Positions 1 through 9,077 are shown, counted from the stretch's first letter. The stretch is DNA of 16,614 nucleotides from 66-474 sp036279975 (GCA_036279975.1 DASURP010000046.1:1-16614), one strand, 5' to 3'. Notes: generated by a model not told the origin, from the sequence alone. Numbers and translations: made by a program.

Positions 1-53
1 TCGAGTTTCAGCGCCCGTCCGGCGCAATCCAGGGTCGTCGTCGTGTCGAACAT
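1..53 (-). CDS. folP: Dihydropteroate synthase, N-terminal fragment (cut by window edge)
   Basis: Only the first 17 codons are visible, reading MFDTTTTLDCAGRALKL before the window ends. This resembles, from memory, the start of Xanthomonad dihydropteroate synthases, which condense 6-hydroxymethyl-dihydropterin pyrophosphate with p-aminobenzoate in folate synthesis. No catalytic motif is in view, so the call rests on the N-terminal peptide and on the common gammaproteobacterial order rlmE-ftsH-folP. The ATG overlaps the TGA of the upstream TPR gene by one base (TGATG on the minus strand), and an AGG lies about 7 nt before the ATG inside the upstream gene. Translation is therefore probably coupled. 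The identity is likely but not certain. Confidence 0.75.
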   Translation of the reverse strand, partial: MFDTTTTLDCAGRALKL

Positions 54-1645
54 CAGGGTGCCTGCTTGTCGAGTCGTGCCAGGATGTCCTGGAAACGCGG
101 CAACGCGCGCAAGCCATCGAGATCGCTGTCGTGCTCCAGCCACTCGCGGAAACCGCCGCCGGTCGCGATCGCGCGTTCCAGCAAATCGAGCGCGCGCCCG
201 GTGTCGCCAAGGTGGGCGAAAGTGCAGGCCGCATTGTAGAGCGTGCCGAAATCGTCCGGCTGCAAGCGTAGCGCCGCTTCGAGGTTCCGGCGCGCGCCAT
301 CGACGTCGCCCAGGCGCACCTGCATGCCGGCCGCCAGATAGAGCGCACGGCCGTTTTCCGGATCGGCCGCGACCTCGGCCAGCGCGGAGGGCAGGGCCAG
401 CCGCGCCAAGGCGTCGCCCCGTGCCTTGTCGCCCAGCGAATCCGCGGCGTTGATAGCGAGCGCGAGCGCCTGGAATTCGTCCGGGCGCACGCGGTGGGCC
501 TCCTCGAATTGCTCGACCGCCCGCGCATACAGGCCGCGCGCATAGCAATGCCGCCCGAAATAGTAATGCGCCTCGTAGAGTTCCGGGTTCAATTCGATCG
601 CCCGCTCGAACGCGGCCACGGCCTCCGCGTCGTCGCCTGCCAGCGACAGCGTATTGGCGTGTGCGACGTGCGCCTCGGCCAGGTCCGGCGCCAGTTCCAG
701 CGCCCGTCGTGCCGCCAGCAGTGCTTCTTCCAGCACGTCTCCCGGCTTGAGGATACGCCATATCAGCAGCTGCGCCAGCGAGTCGGCCAGCCCGGCGTGC
801 GCCTGCGCGTAGCCGGGATCCAGCACGATCGCGCGACGGAACATTTCCGGCGCCTTGGTCCAGTCGTCGCTGCTCTTGACCGACTGGATCTGCCGCCCCC
901 GCAGGTAGAACTCGTAGGCGCGCATGTCGTTCGGGGGGCAACGGCAAACGTCGAGCTTTTCCCCCTGCAACGAGACCCGCAAGGCGCCCGCCACGCTGAG
1001 TGCGATCTCTTCCTGGATCGCGAAGATGTCCCGCAATTGCCGGTTGAAATTTTCCGACCACAGGTGATAGCCGTTGCCGGCGTCGATCAACTGCGCGGTG
1101 ACGCGCACGCGGTCGCCCGACTTGCGCACGCTGCCTTCCATGATCGCGGCGACGTTGAGCGCGCGGCCGATTTCACGCGCATCGGCGTCACCGTCGCGAT
1201 AACGGAACGAGGAGGTGCGTGACGCCACGCGCAGGTCGCGGATCGAGGTCAACGCGTTGATCACTTCCTCGGCCAGTCCGTCGCAAAAGTAGCCCTGGTC
1301 CTTCGCCTCGCTCAAGTCGGCGAACGGCAGCACCGCCACCGACGCCCCGGGTGCCCTGGCCGGCTGCGCCGCCGTTCCGGGATCGGTCACAGGCCCGGTG
1401 CGCTCGATGCCATGCGGACCGACGTCGTACACCCAGGCCAGCACGCAAACCAGCAGGAAGCCGAGCACCAGCAACACGATCAGCAATCGCATCGACCATG
1501 CCGGCAGGCCAAGCGGCTCGAAGGTGTTGTCGGCGACCTGGATCAGGAGCCAGCCGACCACGATGTAAGCCGCCGCCACGCGGAACACCCGCCGGCGGCG
1601 GAACTCGGCGAAGAATTGCTTCAGTGGCTGGATCCTGTCGCTCAT
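53..1645 (-). CDS. Membrane-anchored TolB-like/TPR protein
   Basis: A 530-residue protein of unknown specific function. Residues 1-20 are basic and likely cytoplasmic. Two hydrophobic segments follow (about 22-38 and 53-73). A TolB-amino-terminal-like domain (COG5616 type) spans about 100-226, starting SVAVLPFADLS and containing EGSVRKSGDRVRVTAQLID. Tetratricopeptide repeats fill about 260-495, for example EAVAAFERAIELNPELYEAH. Proteins of this type are often fused to adenylate cyclase or CadC-like DNA-binding domains; neither is present here. The ATG at 1645 is preferred because GGAAG lies 8 nt upstream; a GTG/TTG-type start at 1696 would add 17 poorly structured residues before the basic segment. 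The gene follows a terminator after ftsH and its stop overlaps the folP start, so it lies between ftsH and folP and may drive folP translation. A CxC pair at 234-236 sits between the two domains. A scaffold or signalling role is inference. Confidence 0.85.
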   Translation of the reverse strand: MSDRIQPLKQFFAEFRRRRVFRVAAAYIVVGWLLIQVADNTFEPLGLPAWSMRLLIVLLVLGFLLVCVLAWVYDVGPHGIERTGPVTDPGTAAQPARAPGASVAVLPFADLSEAKDQGYFCDGLAEEVINALTSIRDLRVASRTSSFRYRDGDADAREIGRALNVAAIMEGSVRKSGDRVRVTAQLIDAGNGYHLWSENFNRQLRDIFAIQEEIALSVAGALRVSLQGEKLDVCRCPPNDMRAYEFYLRGRQIQSVKSSDDWTKAPEMFRRAIVLDPGYAQAHAGLADSLAQLLIWRILKPGDVLEEALLAARRALELAPDLAEAHVAHANTLSLAGDDAEAVAAFERAIELNPELYEAHYYFGRHCYARGLYARAVEQFEEAHRVRPDEFQALALAINAADSLGDKARGDALARLALPSALAEVAADPENGRALYLAAGMQVRLGDVDGARRNLEAALRLQPDDFGTLYNAACTFAHLGDTGRALDLLERAIATGGGFREWLEHDSDLDGLRALPRFQDILARLDKQAP

Positions 1646-1741
1646 GTTGGATGCTTCCAACCCACCCGGCCGGCCGGTGCAAATCCGCCCCGGCATGCCC
1701 GGGTCGCATGGCCCGGAAATACTACACGAGAGCTACACGAA

Positions 1742-1767
1742 GAAAGGCCGCCCGGGGGCGGCCTTTC
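1742..1767 (-). terminator. Hairpin terminator after ftsH
   Basis: A perfect 11-bp inverted repeat, GAAAGGCCGCC / GGCGGCCTTTC, with a 4-nt loop. On the minus strand the stem ends in CCTTTCTTCG, a weak U-rich tail. It lies 26 nt past the stop of the 33-codon ORF behind ftsH and about 97 nt before the TPR gene, so it probably separates the rlmE-ftsH unit from the TPR-folP unit. The short U-tract leaves partial read-through possible. Confidence 0.7.
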
Positions 1768-1792
1768 CGCTGCCGGTCGCCCGGAAAATCGA

Positions 1793-1893
1793 TCAGGGCT
1801 TGCGCGTCCGCTTGCTTCCCGACGCAACGCCCATGGCGATGCCGATGCCCGGCAGCGACGCGTTGCAGCCGCCGGCGCCGGATTTGCAGGCCA

Positions 1894-1894
<1 letters not shown>
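1793..1894 (-). CDS. Candidate small ORF (33 aa) overlapping the ftsH stop
   Basis: An ATG at 1894 overlaps the ftsH TGA (TGATG), the arrangement used for translational re-initiation. The frame runs 33 codons to a TGA at 1793 and is followed by the hairpin at 1742-1767. The product begins MACKSGAGGCNASLPG and ends with a basic tail, GSKRTRKP. It has two Cys (residues 3 and 10) and is Gly/Ala rich. I do not recognise a family. It fits neatly between the ftsH stop and the terminator, but such a short ORF in high-GC DNA can arise by chance. No independent Shine-Dalgarno sequence was found. Confidence 0.35.
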
Positions 1895-3842
<1,948 letters not shown>

Positions 3843-3846
<4 letters not shown>

Positions 3847-3932
3847 GCGCGCATACCTCCGTCACGGGCACCCGCGGGCGCCGTGCGCAACTTCTCGATT
3901 GAACCGACTGCCAAGCCACTCAACCCACTCAT
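3843..3932 (-). CDS. Candidate bridging small ORF (29 aa) between rlmE and ftsH
   Basis: The ATG at 3932 overlaps the rlmE stop (ATGA) and the TGA at 3843 overlaps the ftsH start (ATGA), so three frames would be joined by two 4-nt overlaps. The peptide begins MSGLSGLAVGSIEKLR and ends GGMRA. An AAAGGTGAGG stretch, complementary to the 16S rRNA 3' end, lies just before the ATG inside the last rlmE codons. The ftsH Shine-Dalgarno sequence (3856-3860) lies within this ORF. I recognise no family. It may be a leader or coupling ORF for ftsH, or a chance frame; conservation would decide. Confidence 0.35.
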
Positions 3933-4555
3933 GCCTCACCTTTCCATCCTGACGCCAGCGCGTAAACTTCACGTGAACGCGCCCGCGATGCCTTGGGCTT
4001 GCGCAGTGTCACCCGGGCAAAGCCGCCGCGCAAGTCGCGCAGGTATTCGTCGAAGCCGCGTCCCTGGAACAACTTCACCAGAAACGCGCCTTCGGGTTTC
4101 AAGCACTTGCGCGCGAAATCTGCCGCGAGTCCGGCCAAGTGCATGGCCCGCGCCTGATCCGCCACTTCGATACCGCTGATATTGGGCGCCAGGTCCGACA
4201 GCACAAGGTCCACCGGGGCGCCTTCCAGGCTGGCCATCAGGGCCTCGAAAACAGGCTCCTCGCGGAAATCGCCCTGGATGAACTCCACCCCGCCGATGCC
4301 CTGCATGGGCAGGATGTCCAGCGCAAATACCCGCCCCGCGCCGCCCAGCCGCTGGCGCACCAGTTGCGACCAGCCGCCCGGCGCCGCGCCCAGGTCCACC
4401 ACCACCATGCCGGGCTTCAGCAGGCGGTCGCGGGCCAGCAGTTCGTCCAGCTTGAACGCGGCGCGCGAACGCAAGCCTTCGGCTTGCGCGCGCTTGACGT
4501 AGGCGTCGCCGAAATGTTCCTTCAACCAGCGCGCGCTGCTCTTGGATCTTGCCAT
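3929..4555 (-). CDS. rlmE: 23S rRNA (uridine-2'-O-)-methyltransferase RlmE (FtsJ/RrmJ)
   Basis: A 208-residue SAM-dependent 2'-O-methyltransferase, the E. coli length (209). The family methylates U2552 in the A loop of 23S rRNA during late 50S assembly. The SAM-binding motif DLGAAPGGWSQ starts at residue 54. The K-D-K-E catalytic tetrad is visible as Lys35, Asp121 (in LSDLAPN), Lys161 (in LVKLFQG) and Glu196 (in SREVY). The ATG at 4555 gives the typical N-terminus MARSKSSARWLKEHF; an upstream in-frame start at 4642 would add 29 unrelated residues and is rejected. The gene is divergent from yhbY and upstream of ftsH, a widely conserved arrangement. Confidence 0.97.
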   Translation of the reverse strand: MARSKSSARWLKEHFGDAYVKRAQAEGLRSRAAFKLDELLARDRLLKPGMVVVDLGAAPGGWSQLVRQRLGGAGRVFALDILPMQGIGGVEFIQGDFREEPVFEALMASLEGAPVDLVLSDLAPNISGIEVADQARAMHLAGLAADFARKCLKPEGAFLVKLFQGRGFDEYLRDLRGGFARVTLRKPKASRARSREVYALASGWKGEA

Positions 4556-4617
4556 GGTGGTCTCACGCCAGGCACGGCACGCATCAGCCGCGGCGCCGAT
4601 AAGGTTTCCTCGTGCCC

Positions 4618-4623
4618 ATGATA
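4618..4623 (-). promoter_or_regulatory. Possible -10 box for rlmE
   Basis: The minus strand reads TATCAT in the 107-nt divergent spacer between rlmE and yhbY, 63-68 nt before the rlmE ATG. No convincing -35 box is seen at 16-18 nt spacing. This is a weak call from one hexamer; a yhbY promoter must also lie in this spacer but I could not pick one. Confidence 0.2.
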
Positions 4624-4662
4624 CCCTGACAAGTCGTCGCAACCAGCGCGAATGCTGAACGC

Positions 4663-4959
4663 ATGGCCTTGAAAACCTCCCAGATCCGTTACCTGCGCGG
4701 CCTCGCGCACCCGCTGAAACCGGTGTTGCTGCTGGGCGGCAAGGGCGTGACCGCCGGCGTGCTGAAGGAATTGGAACAGGCCCTGGACGACCACGAGCTG
4801 ATCAAGGTCAGGCTGAACGGCGCGGACCGCGCCGCGCGCGCCGCCGAGGCCGCCGAGCTGGTCGCTTCCAGCCACGCCGAAACCGTACAGGCCATCGGCC
4901 GCATCGCGGTGCTGTATCGGCGCAACGACGAAAAGCCGCAAATCGCGTTGCCGAAGTGA
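4663..4959 (+). CDS. yhbY: YhbY family RNA-binding protein (CRM domain)
   Basis: A 98-residue single CRM (CRS1-YhbY) domain protein. The family associates with pre-50S ribosomal particles. The N-terminal RGLAHPLKPVLLLGGKGVT followed by GVLKELEQALDDHELIKV closely matches E. coli YhbY, and includes the GxxG-type RNA-binding loop (GGKG, about residues 25-28). The C-terminal strand LYRRNDEKPQIALPK is also typical. It is transcribed away from rlmE, another 50S maturation gene. The ATG at 4663 has no obvious Shine-Dalgarno sequence; an out-of-frame ATG lies at 4652. Confidence 0.95.
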   Translation: MALKTSQIRYLRGLAHPLKPVLLLGGKGVTAGVLKELEQALDDHELIKVRLNGADRAARAAEAAELVASSHAETVQAIGRIAVLYRRNDEKPQIALPK

Positions 4960-4987
4960 TCGTGGTTGGTAGCATCACCACATTGGT

Positions 4988-5082
4988 CGTCATTCCGGAC
5001 GAGGCGAAGCCGCGATCGTGAATCCAGTGATTTTGCGCCTCCTCGATTCAGGCACCGGGTTCCGGCTTTCGCCGGAATGACG
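4988..5082 (+). repeat. 95-bp palindromic intergenic repeat (BIME/MITE-like)
   Basis: The ends are perfect 11-bp inverted repeats, CGTCATTCCGG and CCGGAATGACG. Nested inverted pairs lie inside: GAGGCG (5001-5006) with CGCCTC (5036-5041), TGAATC (5019-5024) with GATTCA (5045-5050), and a tight hairpin TCCGGC-TTTC-GCCGGA near the right end. The motif GTCATTCCGG...GAATCCAGTGA resembles, from memory, dispersed repeats common between Xanthomonad genes. It has no coding capacity. It fills the space between yhbY and the DUF498 gene, ending 17 nt before the next ATG, so it would be part of that gene's leader. Confidence 0.75.
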
Positions 5083-5099
5083 AACCAGAGACCCGTCCG

Positions 5100-5480
5100 A
5101 TGGAACTAAACCTCGAACGCCCGCGTGATTACCTGTTCGTGCGCCATGCCGATGCACGCAGCGTGGTGGTGGCCGACCGGCCGTTCCACGCCAGCCTGAT
5201 CCTGACCCGCAACAAGGTCATCGACGACTGGGGCGTCACCGACATTGCCGCGATGACGCCCGCACACGCCGAGCCCATCCTCGCGCTCCAGCCCGACGTG
5301 GTGCTGCTGGGCACCGGCGCGCACCAGGCCTTTCCATCGCAGGCGGTGCTGGCCGCTTTCCTGCAACGCGGCATCGGGGTGGAGGCGATGGACAACGCCG
5401 CCGCCGCGCGCACCTGGGACATCCTCGCCAGCGAAGGCCGCAACGTGGTCGCTGCGTTTGTTTTGTGCGATCGTCCCTGA
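5100..5480 (+). CDS. Mth938-like domain protein (DUF498)
   Basis: A 126-residue protein of the Mth938/DUF498 fold family, related to mitochondrial NDUFAF3 and to the structurally solved Xanthomonas protein XCC1710. The bacterial function is not established. Supporting motifs are FHASLILTRNKVIDDWGV near residue 30, LQPDVVLLGTGAHQAFPS near 63-80, and GIGVEAMDNAAAARTWDIL near 92-110, typical of the family's central and C-terminal strands and helix. Length is as expected. The Shine-Dalgarno match is weak. The gene lies directly behind the palindromic repeat and converges on nlpD, with tandem hairpins between them. Confidence 0.9.
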   Translation: MELNLERPRDYLFVRHADARSVVVADRPFHASLILTRNKVIDDWGVTDIAAMTPAHAEPILALQPDVVLLGTGAHQAFPSQAVLAAFLQRGIGVEAMDNAAAARTWDILASEGRNVVAAFVLCDRP

Positions 5481-5517
5481 TCGCCGGCGCACGCGCAATG
5501 TCGGCACCTGGTTGATC

Positions 5518-5613
5518 CCGTTCCACGAATCATTGGAACGGCCATGGAGCCGCCATCCATGGCCAAGAACTCCGTGGCCTGAATTTCAACAACAGCCGCT
5601 TCGGACAAGCGGC
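5518..5613. terminator. Three tandem hairpins between convergent genes
   Basis: The 152-nt space between the DUF498 stop and the nlpD stop holds three perfect hairpins. They are CCGTTCCA/TGGAACGG (5518-5541, 8-nt loop), GGCCATGG/CCATGGCC (5540-5564, 9-nt loop, sharing its first two bases with the previous one), and GCCGCTT/AAGCGGC (5595-5613, 5-nt loop). No T-run follows any stem, so they are not canonical intrinsic terminators. Their place suggests bidirectional transcript ends or mRNA 3' protection; that role is inferred. Confidence 0.45.
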
Positions 5614-5632
5614 AGCGCAACGCGTCCACAAA

Positions 5633-6610
5633 TCATCGCGACGGCAGATAGCCCATCGGATCCACCGGCTTGCCGTTCTTGCGGATCTCGAAATGCAATT
5701 CGACGCGCGGCGCGCCGCTTGCGCCCATCAGCGCGATTTCCTGCCCGGCGGCGACGCGCTCGCCTTCCTTGACCAGCCGTTTGCTGTTGTGGCCGTAGGC
5801 CGACAGGTACGTGTCGTCGTGCTTGATGATGACGAGTTCACCGTACCCGATCAGGCCGTTGCCGCTGTACACCACGGTGCCCGCGGCGGCCGCGCGCACG
5901 GGTTCGTCCAGATCGCCGGCGATGTCGATGCCGGCGCCATCGCCGCCGCTGCCCGCCTGGAAGCCGCCGATCACCTTGCCGCTCGCGGGCCAGCGCCATG
6001 CAATGCCGGCCACGTTGCGGGTCGCGTCCGGCGGCGGCGTGGTCGCGGCGGCGACTTCCGGTTGCGTGGCCGCGGCGGGTGGCGGCATGACGGATTCCGC
6101 GGGCGCGGCCGGTGTCGCAACGGGGGCCGCCACGATCGAGCCCGGACTTGCCGGCACAACACCACCCGCGGTGACGGACTGCTGCGTGACCGGTCCGAAC
6201 ACGGGTTGCGTGGGCGGCGGCGCGGCCGATGCGGTCGCGCCCGCTGGTTGTGCCGACGGCGCTGCCTGCAGCTGCAACACCTGGCCGGGATGGATCAGGT
6301 ACGGTTGCGGGATGGCGTTCTGCGCCGCCAGCGCGCGGAAATCGAGTCCATGCGCAAACGCGATGCTGTACAGGGTGTCGCCCGGCGCGACCGTGTACTG
6401 ACCGTTGCTGACGCTGCCGTTGGCGTGACCGCCGAGGCCGAAGGTCTGGGCGCCGGCGCTGCTTGCCGCGGGTGGCGGCGAAGATTCCGCCGCGGCCGGC
6501 GGGCTGCTGCCGCCGAATGAATAGTTGGCCACCGGCGCCGGACTCGACGCGCATCCCGCCAGCAATGCCGCCACGGCGAGCAGCGCCGACCCTCGTCTGG
6601 AAAATTTCAT
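5633..6610 (-). CDS. nlpD: NlpD-like lipoprotein, LysM + degenerate M23 domain (murein hydrolase activator)
   Basis: A 325-residue outer-membrane lipoprotein candidate. The signal peptide ends in lipobox LLAGC with Cys20, and the +2 residue is Ala, not Asp, which favours the outer membrane. A LysM domain spans about 71-115 (YTVAPGDTLYSIAFAHGLD). A Pro/Ala/Thr-rich linker follows (about 116-200), then an M23/LytM domain (206-325). That domain lacks the first zinc-ligand His (GIDIAG without HxG) and has ELHFEIR in place of HxH, as in E. coli NlpD, which activates the amidase AmiC and does not cut peptidoglycan itself. The activator role is inferred from this. The start is ambiguous: ATG 6610 (MKFSRRGS) or ATG 6619 (MSAMKFS); neither has a clear Shine-Dalgarno sequence. 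Further upstream in-frame starts have no signal sequence and overlap pip. Confidence 0.87.
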   Translation of the reverse strand: MKFSRRGSALLAVAALLAGCASSPAPVANYSFGGSSPPAAAESSPPPAASSAGAQTFGLGGHANGSVSNGQYTVAPGDTLYSIAFAHGLDFRALAAQNAIPQPYLIHPGQVLQLQAAPSAQPAGATASAAPPPTQPVFGPVTQQSVTAGGVVPASPGSIVAAPVATPAAPAESVMPPPAAATQPEVAAATTPPPDATRNVAGIAWRWPASGKVIGGFQAGSGGDGAGIDIAGDLDEPVRAAAAGTVVYSGNGLIGYGELVIIKHDDTYLSAYGHNSKRLVKEGERVAAGQEIALMGASGAPRVELHFEIRKNGKPVDPMGYLPSR

Positions 6611-6726
6611 CGCGGACATGTCGCGGGCAAGGATAACCGACCGGCAGCCGCGCGCGTACCCCGCAAGCCGGCGTGTCCGGTCACGGGCGGGACTGCCTGT
6701 CGACTGGAGGAAATCGCTGGCGTGGT

Positions 6727-7707
6727 TCAGGCGCCGCGTTCGCGGAAACGATCGGTCGCGCCGATCAGTTCGTGCGCGTTGCCCGGTTCGAACGCCGAAT
6801 GGCCCGCGTCGGGGGTGATGCGCAAATCCGCCTCGGGCCATGCGCGGTGCAGGTCCCAGGCGCTGCGGATCGGGCAGACCACGTCATAGCGGCCCTGCAC
6901 GATCACCGCCGGAATGCGGCGCAGGCGCGCTGCATTGCGCAACAACTGGTCGTCATGCTCGAAGAAGCCACGATTGACGAAGTAGTGGTTCTCGATGCCG
7001 GCGAAGGCCAGCGCAAAGGCGTCGCCGGCACTCGCGGCGACGTACGCCTCGTCCTGCAGCAGGAAACTGGTCGAGGCTTCCCATACCGACCACGCGCGCG
7101 CCGCGGCCAGCCGCACCGCGGGGTCGGCCGAGGCCAGGCGCCTGTGGTAGGCCTCCATCAGGTCGCCATGCTCGTTCGCCGGAATCGCCGCGAGGTATTT
7201 TTCCCAGGCATCCGGAAACAGCATGTCGCAGCCCTTCTGGTAGAACCATTCCAGTTCCATCCGCCGCAACATGAAGATGCCGCGCAGCACCAGTTCGGTG
7301 ACGCGTTCGGGATGGGTCTCCGCGTAAGCCAGGGCCAGCGTCGAACCCCACGAGCCGCCGAATACCTGCCAGCGGTCGATCCGCAACAGCTCACGCAGGC
7401 GCTCGATGTCGGCCACCAGGTCCCAGGTCGTGTTGTCACGCAACTCCGCGTGCGGCGTGGAGCGTCCGCAACCGCGCTGGTCGAACAACACGATGCGGTA
7501 GACCTTGGGATCGAAAAACCGCCGGCACTTCGCATTGCAGCCCGCACCCGGCCCGCCATGCAGGAACACCACCGGCTTGCCGTGCGGGTTGCCACACTGT
7601 TCGTAATACAGCGTGTGCAGCGGCGAAACCTGCAGCTTGCCGCTGTCGAACGGCTCGATCTCGGGATACAGGCTGCGACGGTTGCCGGGCATGTCCATGT
7701 GCGGCAT
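6727..7707 (-). CDS. pip: Prolyl aminopeptidase (proline iminopeptidase)
   Basis: A 326-residue alpha/beta hydrolase of peptidase family S33 that removes N-terminal proline from peptides; probably cytoplasmic, as no signal peptide is seen. The oxyanion motif HGGPG is at 50-54, the nucleophile elbow GGSWGS has Ser119, and the remaining triad members are Asp275 (QGRYDVVCP) and His303 (DAGHSAFE). DQRGCGRS (76-83) is a family hallmark. The length is typical. The start could be Met1, Met4 or Met6; GGAA lies 8 nt before Met4, while Met1 has little upstream support. It is divergent from serA (63-nt spacer) and upstream of nlpD on the same strand, with a 116-nt gap. Confidence 0.95.
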   Translation of the reverse strand: MPHMDMPGNRRSLYPEIEPFDSGKLQVSPLHTLYYEQCGNPHGKPVVFLHGGPGAGCNAKCRRFFDPKVYRIVLFDQRGCGRSTPHAELRDNTTWDLVADIERLRELLRIDRWQVFGGSWGSTLALAYAETHPERVTELVLRGIFMLRRMELEWFYQKGCDMLFPDAWEKYLAAIPANEHGDLMEAYHRRLASADPAVRLAAARAWSVWEASTSFLLQDEAYVAASAGDAFALAFAGIENHYFVNRGFFEHDDQLLRNAARLRRIPAVIVQGRYDVVCPIRSAWDLHRAWPEADLRITPDAGHSAFEPGNAHELIGATDRFRERGA

Positions 7708-7770
7708 TCCATTGAAGGATTGATTCCCGTTAGCCTAGCACTCCACCCCGCCCCCACGCGCCCGCCCGCA

Positions 7771-9003
7771 ATGAAGACATCGTTTCCCAAGAAGGACATC
7801 AAGGTTGTTTTGCTCGAAGGCATCCATGCCAGCGCGGTGGAGGCGTTCCAGGCTGCCGGTTACAGCCACATCGAGCGCCACGACAAGGCCCTGCCGCGCG
7901 CGCAATTGTTCGAGGCGATCGCCGACGCGCACATCGTGGGGCTGCGCTCGCGCACCCAGCTCGACGCCGAGGCCGTCGCGCAGACGCGGCGGCTGCTCGC
8001 GGTGGGCTGCTTCTGCATCGGCACCAACCAGGTGGACCTGCACCAGGTTCGTGAACTGGGCGTGCCGGTGTTCAATGCGCCGTACTCGAATACCCGCAGC
8101 GTCGCCGAGCTGGTGATCGCCGAGGCGATCCTGTTGATGCGGCGCGTGCCCGAGCGCAACGCCGCGTGCCACCGTGGCGGCTGGGCCAAATCCGCGGACG
8201 GCAGCTACGAGGTACGCGGCAAGACCCTCGGCATCGTCGGCTACGGCCACATCGGCACCCAGGTCGGGGTGCTGGCCGAGTCGCTGGGCATGCACGTGCT
8301 GTATCACGACATCGAGGCCAAGCTCGCGTTGGGCAACGCCGCGCCGGCGCACGGCCTCGGCGACCTGCTGGCGCGTGCGGACATCGTGACCCTGCACGTG
8401 CCGCAAACACCGGAAACAGCAAACATGATCGGCGCCGAGGAGATCGCGCGCATGCGCCGTGGCGCGATGCTGATCAACGCCTCACGCGGCAACGTGGTCG
8501 AAATCGACGCACTGGCCCAGGCCCTGCACGAGGGCCGGCTGGCCGGCGCCGCGGTGGACGTGTTCCCCAGCGAGCCGAAAAGCCGCGACGAGGAATTCGT
8601 CTCGCCGCTGCGCGAATTCGACAACGTGCTGCTGACCCCGCACGTGGGCGGCAGCACCCAGGAAGCCCAGCTCAACATCGGCACCGAGGTGGCGTCCAAG
8701 CTGGTGCGTTACAGCGACAACGGCTCGACCCTGTCGGCCGTGAACTTCCCCGAGGTCAACCTGCCCGAACACGCCGGCAGCCGCCGCCTGCTGCACATCC
8801 ACCACAACGTACCGGGCGTGCTGTCGCGCATCAACGAGGTGTTCTCGGCCGGCGGCGTCAACATCAACGGCCAGTACCTGCAGACCGAGGGCGACCTCGG
8901 CTACGTGGTGATCGACATTTCCGCGTCCGAGGAACAATCGGAATCGCTGCGCGAACAGCTGTCGGCGATTCCGGGGACCGTCAGGACGCGGCTGCTGTAT
9001 TAG
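7771..9003 (+). CDS. serA: D-3-phosphoglycerate dehydrogenase
   Basis: A 410-residue enzyme, the same length as E. coli SerA. It oxidises 3-phosphoglycerate to 3-phosphohydroxypyruvate with NAD, the first step of serine synthesis. The NAD motif is GIVGYGHIG (154-162). The catalytic Arg239 (NASRGN), Glu268 (FPSEP) and His291 (TPHVGGS) are all present. A C-terminal ACT domain (about 338-410) carries HIHHNVPG and GVNINGQYLQ; His344, Asn346 and Asn364 correspond to the E. coli serine-binding residues, so feedback inhibition by serine is likely retained. The ATG at 7771 yields MKTSFPKKDIKVVLLEGIH, as in homologues; a much longer upstream frame only covers DNA antisense to pip. It converges on tRNA-Pro. 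Confidence 0.97.
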   Translation: MKTSFPKKDIKVVLLEGIHASAVEAFQAAGYSHIERHDKALPRAQLFEAIADAHIVGLRSRTQLDAEAVAQTRRLLAVGCFCIGTNQVDLHQVRELGVPVFNAPYSNTRSVAELVIAEAILLMRRVPERNAACHRGGWAKSADGSYEVRGKTLGIVGYGHIGTQVGVLAESLGMHVLYHDIEAKLALGNAAPAHGLGDLLARADIVTLHVPQTPETANMIGAEEIARMRRGAMLINASRGNVVEIDALAQALHEGRLAGAAVDVFPSEPKSRDEEFVSPLREFDNVLLTPHVGGSTQEAQLNIGTEVASKLVRYSDNGSTLSAVNFPEVNLPEHAGSRRLLHIHHNVPGVLSRINEVFSAGGVNINGQYLQTEGDLGYVVIDISASEEQSESLREQLSAIPGTVRTRLLY

Positions 9004-9041
9004 CCACAAGTGGCCTGCCGCGCGGACCAGCCCACGCCGCC

Positions 9042-9068
9042 ATCCCGGCCTGCGCCGTGATGACGAAC
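9042..9068 (-). repeat. Degenerate half-copy of the 4988-5082 repeat
   Basis: This 27-nt segment matches the right end of the 95-bp repeat (bases 5059-5085) at 21 of 27 positions, including the shared end ATGACGAAC. It keeps a small hairpin, CGGC-CTGC-GCCG (9046-9057). It lies between the serA stop and the 3' end of tRNA-Pro and may help end either transcript. Confidence 0.45.
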
Positions 9069-9077
9069 GTGTGTGGT

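Noticed and set aside
1540..1560. Another REP copy (CAGGAGCCAGCC) inside the TPR gene
   Set aside because: Only half of the unit matches and no stem forms; the bases code for the conserved membrane segment VVGWLLIQ.
5129..5629. A 166-codon minus-strand ORF over the hairpin region and the DUF498 gene
   Set aside because: It is mostly antisense to the DUF498 gene, and the rest is the hairpin sequence; no family is recognised.
6673..7770. An open frame that extends serA upstream by about 366 codons
   Set aside because: It is antisense to pip and the nlpD leader; the protein from 7771 already matches SerA in length and N-terminus.
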